A stretch of DNA of 64,000 bases from JAPLDA01 sp043787975 (GTDB lineage: Bacteria; Bacteroidota; Bacteroidia; AKYH767-A; 2013-40CM-41-45): positions 1 to 64,000 of the forward strand of contig JAYVUK010000041.1 of assembly GCA_043787975.1 (NCBI GenBank). Direction: 5' to 3'. The position numbers and the translations under genes were made by a program. The notes under the pieces were generated by a model, which made no database searches, had not been told where the DNA came from, and saw only the letters and a list, made by a program, of their open reading frames with translations. Shown here piece by piece: positions 32,957-41,879 of this stretch (its first letter is position 1; the number at the start of each line of letters is the position of its first letter).

Positions 32957-35059
32957 TTAACTTACACGGCTCCAGTCTTCTTTTTTCTTTTTATGCTCTG
33001 ATAAATAATTTTTCAGAAAATAATTCTTCTCAAGTTGAAGATTCGGATCTTCGTTAAGAATTTTCAAGGCAGCACTTCGTCCGAGTTGTAATATTTCTCC
33101 GTCTCTCATTAAGTCAGCAATCTTCAATCCCGGTATTCCGCTCTGTTGTGTGCCTTGTAAATCGCCTGCACCTCGCAATTGCAAATCCATTTCGGCAATT
33201 TTAAAACCGTCATTGGTTTCAACCATCGTGTTGAGGCGTTGCTTTGCTTCGCTGGTCAGCTTGTGTGATGACATAAGAATACAATAGGACTGATCAGCGC
33301 CTCTTCCAACTCTTCCTCTTAACTGATGCAACTGCGATAAGCCAAACCGTTCTGCATTTTCAATCACCATCACGGAAGCATTCGGAACATTTACTCCGAC
33401 TTCAATCACAGAAGTTGCAACCATGATATTGGTTTCTCCTTTAATGAAACATTGCATCTCGTAGTCTTTATCCTTTGCTTTCATTTTTCCATGCACAATA
33501 CTCGCTTCGTATTTCGGTCTGGGAAAATCACGACAGATGCTTTCATATCCTTCCATTAAATTTTTCAAATCCATTTTCTCCGATTCCTCAATCAATGGAT
33601 ACACGATGTAAACCTGTCTTCCCAATTCAATTTCTTTTTTCAAAAATCCCCAGACCTGCATTCGATGTGTGTCAAAGCGGTGAACGGTTTTTACAGACTT
33701 CCGTCCAGGTGGTAATTCATCAATGACTGACACATCGAGATCGCCGTATAAGGTCATGGCAAGTGTGCGCGGAATTGGTGTGGCTGTCATAACCAACACA
33801 TGAGGTATTTTCTCATTCTTTTTCCAAAGCTTAGAACGTTGCTCCACTCCAAACCGATGCTGCTCATCAATCACAACAAACCCCAAATTTTTAAACTTCA
33901 CATCGTCTTCAATCAATGCATGCGTGCCGATTAAAATATGAATATTTCCTTCGGCCAATTCTTCAAGAATAATTTTTCGCTGTTTTGTTTTTGTTGACCC
34001 GGTGAGAATAGCAACGTTCATGTCCATTCCTTTCAGTAGTGAAGAAATAGTTTCTGCATGTTGGTTGGCAAGAATTTCTGTCGGTGCCATGATGGAAGCC
34101 TGGTAGCCGTTGTCAATCGCCATTAACATGCTCATCAATGCAACCACCGTTTTCCCGCTTCCCACATCACCTTGCAGCAAACGGTTCATTTGTTTTCCTG
34201 ATCCGCAGTCAATACGGATTTCACGCAGCACACGTTTTTGTGCTTCGGTAAGCGGGAAGGGAAGATGCTCTTTGTAAAAACGATTGAAATTTTCCCCGAT
34301 CTGTGAAAATGGAATGCCTCTGTATTTTTCTGCCCGCAACGCTTTCTGAAAAAGAAGACGAAGCTGGATGTAAAACAATTCTTCAAACTTCAATCTGAAT
34401 TCAGCTCGCTTTTGTTTATCGACCGATTCCGGAAAGTGAATGTTGATTAGTGCTTCATGCCGACTCATCAATTTTAAATCACGGATCAATTCAGGAGGAA
34501 GTGTTTCATTCATCGTGAATGATAACTGTTGCTGTAGATTTTTTTCCAGCCGGAGAATCCCTTTGCTGTCGAGACTTCTTGTTTTTAATTTTTCGGTGGA
34601 ACTGTAAACGGCCTGCATCGCTGAAGCAATGGTGTTGTTCGCTTCAATCGCCAATTCCATTTCAGGATGTATGATGTTTAACGCTCCGTTGTAGAGATTT
34701 GGTTTTCCGAAGACGATGTATTCTGCATTTAGTTTGAGAGTAGGAGCGATGTAGTTTACTCCCTGGAACCATTTCAATTCAATCGAGCCGGTTTCATCTT
34801 CAAATTTTCCGGTGAGAAATTTTTTGCGTTTCTCCCCACGGATCACTACATTTTTTAAAACACCTTTCAGCTGTATATAAGGAAGATCAGCATGTGCTTC
34901 TTTTATTTTGTAAAATTTGGTGCGGTCAACATATCGAAATGGGAAATGACTGAGCAAATCACCGAACGTAAAAATGTTCAGCTCTTTTCTCAAAAGCTCT
35001 GATCGCTGCGGACCAACGCCTTTCAGGAATTCAATCGGTGTATCAAAAAAGTCAGTCAT
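32957..35059 (-). CDS. recG: ATP-dependent DNA helicase RecG
   Basis: A 700-residue RecG: N-terminal wedge/OB region (PIEFLKGVGPQRSELLRKEL, VDRTKFYKIKEA), Walker A GDVGSGKTVVAL, DEQH box VVIDEQHRFGV, MTATPIPRTLAM, and motif VI QLRGRVGRGADQSYC. It reverses stalled replication forks and branch-migrates recombination intermediates. The start at 35059 (MTDFFDTPIEF) is chosen; an upstream in-frame ATG would add ten residues. Confidence 0.95.
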   Translation of the reverse strand: MTDFFDTPIEFLKGVGPQRSELLRKELNIFTFGDLLSHFPFRYVDRTKFYKIKEAHADLPYIQLKGVLKNVVIRGEKRKKFLTGKFEDETGSIELKWFQGVNYIAPTLKLNAEYIVFGKPNLYNGALNIIHPEMELAIEANNTIASAMQAVYSSTEKLKTRSLDSKGILRLEKNLQQQLSFTMNETLPPELIRDLKLMSRHEALINIHFPESVDKQKRAEFRLKFEELFYIQLRLLFQKALRAEKYRGIPFSQIGENFNRFYKEHLPFPLTEAQKRVLREIRIDCGSGKQMNRLLQGDVGSGKTVVALMSMLMAIDNGYQASIMAPTEILANQHAETISSLLKGMDMNVAILTGSTKTKQRKIILEELAEGNIHILIGTHALIEDDVKFKNLGFVVIDEQHRFGVEQRSKLWKKNEKIPHVLVMTATPIPRTLAMTLYGDLDVSVIDELPPGRKSVKTVHRFDTHRMQVWGFLKKEIELGRQVYIVYPLIEESEKMDLKNLMEGYESICRDFPRPKYEASIVHGKMKAKDKDYEMQCFIKGETNIMVATSVIEVGVNVPNASVMVIENAERFGLSQLHQLRGRVGRGADQSYCILMSSHKLTSEAKQRLNTMVETNDGFKIAEMDLQLRGAGDLQGTQQSGIPGLKIADLMRDGEILQLGRSAALKILNEDPNLQLEKNYFLKNYLSEHKKKKEDWSRVS

Positions 35060-35141
35060 TGTTGGTGGAAACAAAAATAGGTAAATCAAAATTCTTGGAA
35101 CGCAGATTCTTATGATGATCAGCGTTCCCTTTCCTTTGTCT

Positions 35142-35149
35142 TATCTTTG
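35142..35149 (+). promoter_or_regulatory. Bacteroidota -7 box TATCTTTG
   Basis: A perfect -7 box inside the longest reading frame of the rhomboid gene. It argues that translation starts downstream of it. Confidence 0.6.
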
Positions 35150-35168
35150 CTCCTCAACCTTCAATCCT

Positions 35169-35921
35169 TTGGAAGAAAAATCCCGCATTCGCAAAAGTCT
35201 TACGTATCCCGTTTTTTTTGTCTCCCTGCTTTGGATCATTAAGCTGCTCGAAGTTTATTTTAATTGGCAACTTTTTGATTTTGGTATTCGCCCGCGCATG
35301 GCTGAAGGATTGATTGGCATCATCACAGGTCCGCTCATTCATGCAAACTACGATCATTTGCTTTCGAACACACTTCCGTTGCTTGTTGTTGGAACAGGAA
35401 TGATTTATTTTTATAGGGAAATTGCTTTCCGTGTGATGGTCCTCATTTATCTCTTCTCCGGTTTCTGGGTGTGGATTGCAGCGCGTCCAAGTTCACACAT
35501 CGGCGCGAGTGGATTGATATACGGTTTTGTCTGTTTTCTTTTTTTCAGCGGAATTTTTCGCAGGGACAGAAGACTGCTTTCCATCTCATTGCTCGTTACA
35601 TTTTTGTATGGTAGTTTGGTGTGGGGAATTCTTCCGGTCGATCAAACCATTTCGTGGGAATCACATTTGTTCGGTTCGATTGCAGGATTGCTTTGTGCCA
35701 TTTATTTCCGCAAAGAAGGTCCGCAGGCTATTCAGAAAGTTTGGGAGGATGATGATCCCGATGATGAAAACCCATACTGGAAGGAAGAAGTGAAAGCTAC
35801 CGAACCTCCACCTGTAAATCCCATCCAGCTGAATTATATTTATGAAGAGAAAAAAGAGGCAGATGAGCCTTCGACAGGCTCAGGCTCCAGTTTGACAAAT
35901 ACAGGCTCCGAAGAAAAATGA
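35169..35921 (+). CDS. Rhomboid-family intramembrane serine protease
   Basis: About 250 residues from a TTG at 35169 (encoding MEEKSRIRKS), chosen because an ATG at 35112 lies upstream of the -7 box. It has six membrane helices, the rhomboid loop HANYDHLLSN, the catalytic Ser in GASGLIYG and the His in ESHLFGSIAG. The hydrophilic tail contains STGSGSSLTNTGS, encoded by an inserted repeat (CTTCGACAGGCTCAGG). It overlaps the adenine deaminase start by 4 bp. Confidence 0.85.
   Translation: MEEKSRIRKSLTYPVFFVSLLWIIKLLEVYFNWQLFDFGIRPRMAEGLIGIITGPLIHANYDHLLSNTLPLLVVGTGMIYFYREIAFRVMVLIYLFSGFWVWIAARPSSHIGASGLIYGFVCFLFFSGIFRRDRRLLSISLLVTFLYGSLVWGILPVDQTISWESHLFGSIAGLLCAIYFRKEGPQAIQKVWEDDDPDDENPYWKEEVKATEPPPVNPIQLNYIYEEKKEADEPSTGSGSSLTNTGSEEK
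35873..35912 (+). repeat. CTTCGACAGGCTCAG dispersed repeat inside rhomboid tail
   Basis: CCTTCGACAGGCTCAGGCTC followed by a second, weaker ACAGGCTC unit. The same word occurs at 63560-63605 inside the pyruvate dehydrogenase E2 gene. It encodes part of the rhomboid C-terminus. Confidence 0.8.
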
Positions 35922-37552
35922 AATCAATCACCGGAAATATCGTTGACGTGCTCAACAAACAAATGTTCTTTGGAACGGTTCATATCCTGGACGGAAGAAT
36001 TTCTTCCATAGAAAAAAAATCTTCTTCCATGAAAGAAGGTGAGCATTGTATTCTTCCCGGCTTCGTGGATGCACATATTCATATTGAAAGTTCCATGTTG
36101 CTGCCGTATGAGTTTTCGCGGATTGCTCTCGCGCACGGAACGGTTTCAACCGTTTCAGATCCGCATGAAATTGCCAATGTCATGGGTGTAGAAGGCGTGC
36201 AGTACATGATCCGTAACGCAGAACATTCTCCGCTGAAATTTTATTTTGGTGCGCCATCATGCGTACCTGCTACATCGTTCGAAACGGCAGGAGCAGAAAT
36301 CACCGCTGACGACATCGAAAAATTATTTCTCGAACACGATTTAAAATACCTGGCGGAGATGATGAATTACCCTGGAGTGCTTAACAGGATTGATCTGGTC
36401 ATGGATAAAATTAACGTGGCGAAACGTCTCAACAAAGTCATCGACGGCCACGCTCCGGGATTGCGTGGAAACGATGCCGCACATTATATCGCTGCCGGCA
36501 TCAGCACCGACCATGAATGTTTTACGAAAGAAGAAGCGCTGGATAAATTGAAACACGGAATGAAGATTTTAATTCGCGAAGGTTCAGCAGCAAAAAATTT
36601 CGATGCACTTGTTTCTCTTGTTGATGAGTTCCCGGAAAAGATTATGTTCTGCAGCGATGACAAACATCCTGATGATCTCGAAATCGGACACATTAATGAT
36701 TTGGTAAAACGCGCTTTCAGACTCGGACTCGATAAGATGAACGTGTTGCGTTGTGCCTGTGTGAATCCTGTTTTGCATTATGATCTTGAAGTCGGATTGC
36801 TTCAAGCCGGTGATGAAGCCGATTTTATTGTGGTTGATAACCTCGATGAATTAAAAATTTTAAAAACGGTGATTAACGGAGAAGTAGTTGCGGAAAATGG
36901 AAACGTTTTTCTTCCGGAAAAAACATTCGAAGCCATAAACAATTTTTCTGTCAGCCCTAAGAAGGAAGAAGATTTTCGGATAGAAGCTCGCGTGGGAAAA
37001 AAGCGAGTCATCGTTGCTTTGGATGGTCAGCTCATTACCGAAGAACACATCACGGAACCGAAAAGTAAAAATGGGTTTGTAGTTTCTGATCCCGAAAATG
37101 ACATCCTGAAAATTGCATTGGTGAACCGTTATACCAATGAAACACCTGTTATTGGTTTCATCAAAAATTTCGGATTGAAAAACGGAGCCATTGCATCTTC
37201 GGTTGCGCATGATTCTCACAACATCATTGCTGTAGGAGTGAGCGATGAAGATATTTGCAACGCTGTGAATCTCATCATTGAACAAAAGGGTGGTTTAAGT
37301 GTAGCGGTTGGAAAGGAACAAAATATTCTTCCGCTTCCTGTTGCCGGACTGATGTCAACTGATTCCTGGAAAAAAGTTTCTGCAGATTATGTGGCGCTTG
37401 ATACAATGGCGAAGCAGCTTGGCAGTAAATTACGCGCACCATTCATGACACTTTCTTTCATGGCGTTGCTGGTCATTCCTAAATTTAAGATCAGCGACAA
37501 AGGTTTATTTAATGTAACCACTTTTGGGTTTACGGAGTTGTTTGTTGAATAG
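35918..37552 (+). CDS. ade: Adenine deaminase
   Basis: A 544-residue amidohydrolase that converts adenine to hypoxanthine. Family signatures: LPGFVDAHIHIESSM (metal ligands), SDPHEIANVMGVEG, DGHAPGLRGNDAA, STDHECFTKEEA, FCSDDKHPDDL, the mid-region VASSVAHDSHNIIAVG and LPLPVAGLMS. Length is normal. The start overlaps the rhomboid stop (ATGA), indicating translational coupling. Confidence 0.93.
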   Translation: MKSITGNIVDVLNKQMFFGTVHILDGRISSIEKKSSSMKEGEHCILPGFVDAHIHIESSMLLPYEFSRIALAHGTVSTVSDPHEIANVMGVEGVQYMIRNAEHSPLKFYFGAPSCVPATSFETAGAEITADDIEKLFLEHDLKYLAEMMNYPGVLNRIDLVMDKINVAKRLNKVIDGHAPGLRGNDAAHYIAAGISTDHECFTKEEALDKLKHGMKILIREGSAAKNFDALVSLVDEFPEKIMFCSDDKHPDDLEIGHINDLVKRAFRLGLDKMNVLRCACVNPVLHYDLEVGLLQAGDEADFIVVDNLDELKILKTVINGEVVAENGNVFLPEKTFEAINNFSVSPKKEEDFRIEARVGKKRVIVALDGQLITEEHITEPKSKNGFVVSDPENDILKIALVNRYTNETPVIGFIKNFGLKNGAIASSVAHDSHNIIAVGVSDEDICNAVNLIIEQKGGLSVAVGKEQNILPLPVAGLMSTDSWKKVSADYVALDTMAKQLGSKLRAPFMTLSFMALLVIPKFKISDKGLFNVTTFGFTELFVE

Positions 37553-37567
37553 GACAAGCAAGGATGG

Positions 37568-37592
37568 GAAGAACGTACTAATGATGTTCTTC
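37568..37592 (+). terminator. Weak hairpin after ade
   Basis: GAAGAAC and GTTCTTC (7 bp) around an 11-nt loop, followed by TTTCG; a plausible but weak terminator. Confidence 0.45.
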
Positions 37593-37616
37593 TTTCGTTG
37601 ATTATGTTTCGTGGTC

Positions 37617-37644
37617 TGTCTTGCTGAACTCGTTTCAGCATCTC
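37617..37644 (-). repeat. 28-bp palindromic repeat, left copy (inverted)
   Basis: On the minus strand it reads GAGATGCTGAAACGAG then TTCAGCAAGACA. It is the inverted counterpart of the repeat at 37982 and carries the GCTGAA/TTCAGC palindrome. It lies directly before the GIY-YIG start codon. Confidence 0.9.
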
Positions 37645-37650
37645 TCAACT

Positions 37651-38007
37651 ATGCCGGAGTTACTTTACACTTACTACATATACATTCTTAACAATAAGAA
37701 CCGGACAACATTTTACATCGGTGTTACCAATGATATCAAACGAAGAACGCTTGAGCATAAAGCTGGTCGAGGATCAGTATTCAGTCATAACTACAATCTT
37801 TTTCATCTTTTGTATTATGAGAAATATGATGATATCAGAATAGCCATTCAACGAGAGAAGCAATTAAAAAACGGGCATCGTGAATGGAAATTGAATTTGA
37901 TAAAGAACGTTAATCCAGAAATGGAGGATGTTGCGGAGGGTTGGTTTACGAAAGAAGAAATTGAGGAGTGGAAGAAAGGTAGAGATGCTGAAAGAAGTTC
38001 AGCATGA
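37651..38007 (+). CDS. GIY-YIG nuclease-family protein
   Basis: A 118-residue single-domain GIY-YIG protein. YYIYILNNKNRTTFYIGVTN contains the two beta strands (Y-I-Y and Y-I-G). The catalytic Arg is in DIKRRTLEH and a metal-binding Glu is in AIQREKQLKNG. The last eight sense codons and the TGA stop (RDAERSSA-stop) are part of the 28-bp palindromic repeat at 37982-38009, and an inverted copy precedes the start. The family includes homing-type and repair nucleases; the target here is unknown but may be the repeat itself. Confidence 0.85.
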   Translation: MPELLYTYYIYILNNKNRTTFYIGVTNDIKRRTLEHKAGRGSVFSHNYNLFHLLYYEKYDDIRIAIQREKQLKNGHREWKLNLIKNVNPEMEDVAEGWFTKEEIEEWKKGRDAERSSA

Positions 38008-38009
38008 CA
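37982..38009 (+). repeat. 28-bp palindromic repeat, right copy 1
   Basis: GAGATGCTGAA, AGAAG, TTCAGCATGACA: an 8-bp palindrome with a 5-nt loop, overlapping the end of the GIY-YIG gene. A half-unit (GGTTCGGGATGACA) follows at about 38019-38032. Confidence 0.92.
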
Positions 38010-38040
38010 AGCAGGTGTGGTTCGGGATGACAGGAATGAA

Positions 38041-38068
38041 GAGATCCTGAAACGAGTTCAGGATGACA
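38041..38068 (+). repeat. 28-bp palindromic repeat, right copy 2
   Basis: GAGATCCTGAA, ACGAG, TTCAGGATGACA. The stem change G-to-C on the left is matched by C-to-G on the right. It starts 59 bp after copy 1 and is followed by the half-unit GGTTCAGGATGACA at about 38078-38091, so the two make a 59-bp tandem unit. Confidence 0.92.
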
Positions 38069-38099
38069 AACATGTATGGTTCAGGATGACATCACGATG

Positions 38100-40331
38100 T
38101 TATTGAGTCATCAGTTTCCCAAGCGCATTGTCGTAAAGTTCCTTCACTTCACTAATGTGTCCAAACGATTGTTCATCGATGAGCAGTTCACCGTCGGTTA
38201 CCGTTCCGAGATTCGCCCATTCGATATCGCTTTTTGAAAGTATGTCCAGGAAGGCATCGAGCTTTTCTTCACTCACAGAAATCACAATGCGACTTTGAGC
38301 CTCTCCGAATAGGAAAGCGTCAGCTCTGCAATCGAAATCTGTTTCTATGGAAAAGCCCAGGTTGCGGTGCATCGCTGATTCGGCAAGCGTGATAAACAAA
38401 CCGCCATCGGAAACATCGTGCGCTGACTGAACCAATTTTTTCCGGATCACTTCTTTCACCAGTTGCTGGACTTTGAATTCTGTATCAAGTTCAAAATGTG
38501 GTGCGGGAGAATTTTTTATTTTATGAAATGAATACAAATATTCAGAAGAACTGATGTCATCCACCGATTCACCGAGCATGAAAATGGTGTCTCCTGCATT
38601 TTTAAAATCGAGCGACATGCGATTCGATTTGCGATCGAGCACTCCAAGCATTCCAATGGTCGGAGTAGGGAAGACCGGACCTTCATCAGAACTTTGATTG
38701 TAAAAACTTACGTTACCACCTGTAACCGGAGTCTGAAACTTACGGCAAGCCTTCGACATCCCTTTGATGGCTTGCACAAATTGCCAATACACTTCTTTGT
38801 TGTAAGGATTTCCGAAGTTGAGGCAATTCGTAATCGCAGAAGGTTCACCGCCGGAACAGGCAATGTTCCGCGCTGCTTCTGCAACGGCAATCGCGCAACC
38901 CGTTTCCGGATCAGCATACACATAACGCGCGTTGCAATCTACCGTAAGCGCAATTGCTTTGTCCGAATTTTTTATGTTGACAATCGCTGCATCGGAAGGA
39001 GCATTGGTAGTCATGTTGATCGTACCTACCATCGAATCGTATTGATTGTATACCCAGCGTTTGGAAGCGATGTTCGGATGAGCGAGCAGGAATTTCGCAA
39101 CGGCTCTTAAATCCTCAGGTTCTTCCACCTGGCTGATGTTGAATTTTTTATTTTCAGAAAAATATTTTGGTTGTGAATACTCGCGCTGATAAACCGGGGC
39201 GCCACCACCAAGCACTAGCTCTTCAGCCGGGATTTCGGCAACGAGCTCTTCGTTCATATAAAACTGGAGACTGTTTCCACGAGTCACTTCACCAATGAGA
39301 GTGCAGTTCAAATCCCATTTGTCAAAAACTTTTTGGACATCTTTTTCTCTTCCTTTCTTCACCACGATAAGCATGCGTTCCTGCGATTCGCTCAACAAAA
39401 TTTCCCATGACTGCATCTGTGTTTGGCGCGTCGGAACTTTGTCAAGAAAAATTTTCATTCCGTGTTTTCCTTTGGCTGACATTTCAGAGGTGGAGCAGAT
39501 GATTCCTGCAGCGCCCATGTCCTGCATGCCGATGACGGCACCGGTTTCAATGACTTCCAGCGAGGCTTCGAGCAATAATTTTTCGGTGAACGGATCGCCA
39601 ACCTGAACCGATGGAAGATCTTCAGCAGAATCTTCGTGCAGATCGCCTGAAGCAAATGTAGCTCCGTGGATTCCATCTTTGCCTGTTGCTGAACCTACGA
39701 TGTAAACAGGATTGCCTATTCCGTAAGAAATAGCTGAAACAGTTTTTCCGGTTTCTACGATTCCTGCACTCATGGCATTCACCAGTGGATTGATGTTGTA
39801 GCAATCGTCAAAGAAAACCTCACCGCCAACAGTAGGAATGCCGAATGCATTTCCGTAATCACCGATTCCTTTTACAACTCCGCGCAACAATGCTTTTGTC
39901 TTGTCTGAATTTGGATTTCCGAAACGAAGTGAATTCAATTGCGCAATCGGACGCGCGCCCATCGTAAAAATGTCTCGGTTGATTCCGCCAACTCCTGTAG
40001 CAGCGCCTTGATAGGGTTCAATTGCAGAAGGATGGTTATGAGATTCTATTTTGAAAGCACAAGCCAGTCCGTTGCCGATGGAAACCAGTCCTGCATTTTC
40101 TTCGCCGGCTTTTGCCAGCATGTGCGGACCTTCTTTTGGCAAGGTCTTCAGCCATACAATGGAGTTTTTATAAGAACAATGCTCGCTCCACATCACGCTG
40201 AAGATGCTTAGCTCTGTGAAGTTGGGCGTGCGTCCTAAAATTTGTTTGATGCGTTCAAACTCTTCAGGAAGTAGCCCTAGATTTTTTGCAGTGTCAATCG
40301 TTACTAACGTTTCTTCAGCTACATTCGTCAT
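38100..40331 (-). CDS. purL: Phosphoribosylformylglycinamidine synthase subunit PurL
   Basis: A 743-residue small-type PurL (the PurQ/PurS-dependent form), ATP-dependent FGAM synthase of purine synthesis. Motifs: FSVMWSEHCSYKNS, FKIESHNHPSAIEPYQGAATG, GIGDYGNAFGIPTVGGEV, GMQDMGAAGI, AHDVSDGGLFITLAE. The ATG at 40331 is chosen over an upstream in-frame start; a -7 box TACTTTTG lies 40-47 bp before it. Confidence 0.96.
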   Translation of the reverse strand: MTNVAEETLVTIDTAKNLGLLPEEFERIKQILGRTPNFTELSIFSVMWSEHCSYKNSIVWLKTLPKEGPHMLAKAGEENAGLVSIGNGLACAFKIESHNHPSAIEPYQGAATGVGGINRDIFTMGARPIAQLNSLRFGNPNSDKTKALLRGVVKGIGDYGNAFGIPTVGGEVFFDDCYNINPLVNAMSAGIVETGKTVSAISYGIGNPVYIVGSATGKDGIHGATFASGDLHEDSAEDLPSVQVGDPFTEKLLLEASLEVIETGAVIGMQDMGAAGIICSTSEMSAKGKHGMKIFLDKVPTRQTQMQSWEILLSESQERMLIVVKKGREKDVQKVFDKWDLNCTLIGEVTRGNSLQFYMNEELVAEIPAEELVLGGGAPVYQREYSQPKYFSENKKFNISQVEEPEDLRAVAKFLLAHPNIASKRWVYNQYDSMVGTINMTTNAPSDAAIVNIKNSDKAIALTVDCNARYVYADPETGCAIAVAEAARNIACSGGEPSAITNCLNFGNPYNKEVYWQFVQAIKGMSKACRKFQTPVTGGNVSFYNQSSDEGPVFPTPTIGMLGVLDRKSNRMSLDFKNAGDTIFMLGESVDDISSSEYLYSFHKIKNSPAPHFELDTEFKVQQLVKEVIRKKLVQSAHDVSDGGLFITLAESAMHRNLGFSIETDFDCRADAFLFGEAQSRIVISVSEEKLDAFLDILSKSDIEWANLGTVTDGELLIDEQSFGHISEVKELYDNALGKLMTQ

Positions 40332-40370
40332 GTTAATTCGTTGATAAAAGAGTGGGATAAATTTGTCACG

Positions 40371-40378
40371 CAAAAGTA
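40371..40378 (-). promoter_or_regulatory. Bacteroidota -7 box TACTTTTG
   Basis: On the minus strand, 39 bp upstream of the chosen purL ATG; it also rules out the longer purL start at 40373. Confidence 0.6.
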
Positions 40379-40407
40379 GTCATAATTTATAATTTTAGCG
40401 TTTGAAA

Positions 40408-40456
40408 ATGGTTCAATAGTTCATACGTTCAATGGTTCATTAGTCCATTCGTTGTT
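40408..40456 (+). repeat. GTTCAATAGTTCA word repeat, left of membrane-protein gene
   Basis: Overlapping variants of GTTCAATAGTTCA and GTTCAATGGTTCATT. The 13-bp word at 40411-40423 recurs inverted at 41815-41827, on the other side of the gene 40503-41801. Confidence 0.8.
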
Positions 40457-40502
40457 AGGTTGTTGAGCTGTTGGTAAATAGTAAACTGTAAACAATTTCT
40501 TC

Positions 40503-41801
40503 TTGGAAATAATATTAGTTGTCGCTTATACAATTCTCTTCCTCTTCCTGATACGGAGAATGAAATTCTTTTCGCTGGAAGAAATTCAACCAAGGTTTGT
40601 TTCAGTTGTATTTGTGTTGAAAATAATTGCCGGATGCACACTCGGACTTCTCTATACCTATTATTACACAAACCGGATGACAGCGGATACATTCAAGTTT
40701 TTTGATGACGGAAAAATTTTATTCAATACCTTCTTCACAAATCCGAAACATTTTTTTGAAATGCTGACAGGGATCAATGGAAAATCTCCTGAGTTAACGA
40801 CCTATTATGAAACCATGAATACCTGGTTCAATACCGATGTCCTGTTCAACGACAATAAAACAATGATACGTTTGAATGCCATCTTCGATTTTTTCTCCCT
40901 TGGCTATTATTACGTGCATGTTGTATTTATTAATTTCTTTTCATTCACAGGATTGATTGCATTGTTCAGGTTGTTTCAATCGTTTCAAAAAAATAAATCG
41001 AAGGAAATTTTTATTGTCATGATGCTATTGCCTTCGATGTTGTTTTGGGGTTCCGGTTTGCTGAAGGATGGCTTGTTGCTTTTCGCTCTTGGAATGATGC
41101 TTTATTTATTTAACCGGATCGTTAACAAAACTTGCTCGAACAGGCATTTAATTGCTTTTATACTCAGTTTTTTTCTGTTAATGATGACCAAGCTGTACGT
41201 GCTTGCAGCGATTTTCCCGGGATTAATTGCCTGGTGTTGGTCGAGGGATGATTCGATGAAGAAGATTCTATTCAAGTTCGCAACTTGTCACCTTGTGTAT
41301 TTCATGATGGTCTTTAACGTGGGTTTGGTGAGCGACAAGTATGATATCACCGACATCATCTATTACAAGCAGAAGAATTTTTACACACTTGCCGAATATA
41401 CAAATGCAAAAAGCCTGATTCATATTTCGCAGATCGAACCTACGGTTTGGAGCGTCCTGAAACATTCTCCGGAAGCAGTACTCAGGGTTTTTGTAAGACC
41501 TTTTGTTACAGATTCTTCTTCTCCGTTAATATTGTTGTCAGCATTTGAAAACATATTGATTCTTGTCATCATTCTGCTTTGCATCGTATCTTTTAAAAAA
41601 ACAGAAATAATTCAGCAACCCATTTTCTATTTCTCGATTCTTTTTGTACTTATCTTATTTGCGTTGATTGGATTAATCACTCCGATACTTGGAGCGCTGG
41701 TTCGTTACAAGATTCCGGCGTTGCCGTTTTTGATGTTTGTTTTTATTTCGGTAAGCGATCTGGAAAAACTCAGAAAAAAATTATCTAAACCGCTAGTTTA
41801 A
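40503..41801 (+). CDS. Polytopic membrane protein, hypothetical
   Basis: A 432-residue protein with about nine or ten membrane helices. A loop PKHFFEMLTGINGKSPELTT and a cytoplasmic or periplasmic segment YYKQKNFYTLAEYTNAKSL interrupt them; LLPSMLFWGSGLLKDGLLLF is a conserved-looking core. The arrangement resembles oligosaccharide polymerases or glycosyltransferase-C proteins, but I cannot assign a family. The likely start is a TTG at 40503 (MEIILVVAYTILF); no ATG is available upstream in frame. It is flanked by inverted word repeats. Confidence 0.65.
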   Translation: MEIILVVAYTILFLFLIRRMKFFSLEEIQPRFVSVVFVLKIIAGCTLGLLYTYYYTNRMTADTFKFFDDGKILFNTFFTNPKHFFEMLTGINGKSPELTTYYETMNTWFNTDVLFNDNKTMIRLNAIFDFFSLGYYYVHVVFINFFSFTGLIALFRLFQSFQKNKSKEIFIVMMLLPSMLFWGSGLLKDGLLLFALGMMLYLFNRIVNKTCSNRHLIAFILSFFLLMMTKLYVLAAIFPGLIAWCWSRDDSMKKILFKFATCHLVYFMMVFNVGLVSDKYDITDIIYYKQKNFYTLAEYTNAKSLIHISQIEPTVWSVLKHSPEAVLRVFVRPFVTDSSSPLILLSAFENILILVIILLCIVSFKKTEIIQQPIFYFSILFVLILFALIGLITPILGALVRYKIPALPFLMFVFISVSDLEKLRKKLSKPLV

Positions 41802-41835
41802 ACTATTAAACTATTGAACTATTGAACCAATGAAC
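41796..41835 (-). repeat. GTTCAATAGTTCA word repeat, right copy (inverted)
   Basis: On the minus strand it reads GTTCATTGGTTCAATAGTTC and then further AATAGTTTAATAG words. It overlaps the stop region of the membrane-protein gene and precedes the permease promoter. Confidence 0.8.
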
Positions 41836-41850
41836 TTCTCTCAAATTTTC

Positions 41851-41858
41851 TACATTTG
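41851..41858 (+). promoter_or_regulatory. Bacteroidota -7 box TACATTTG
   Basis: 21 bp before the permease ATG at 41880. It excludes an earlier in-frame start at 41856, which overlaps the box. Confidence 0.65.
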
Positions 41859-41879
41859 GCTCTCACAAACCAACCGCGT

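Noticed and set aside
37617..38091. CRISPR array
   Set aside because: Only two full direct copies with a 59-bp period, units palindromic, one copy overlapping a gene; no cas genes.
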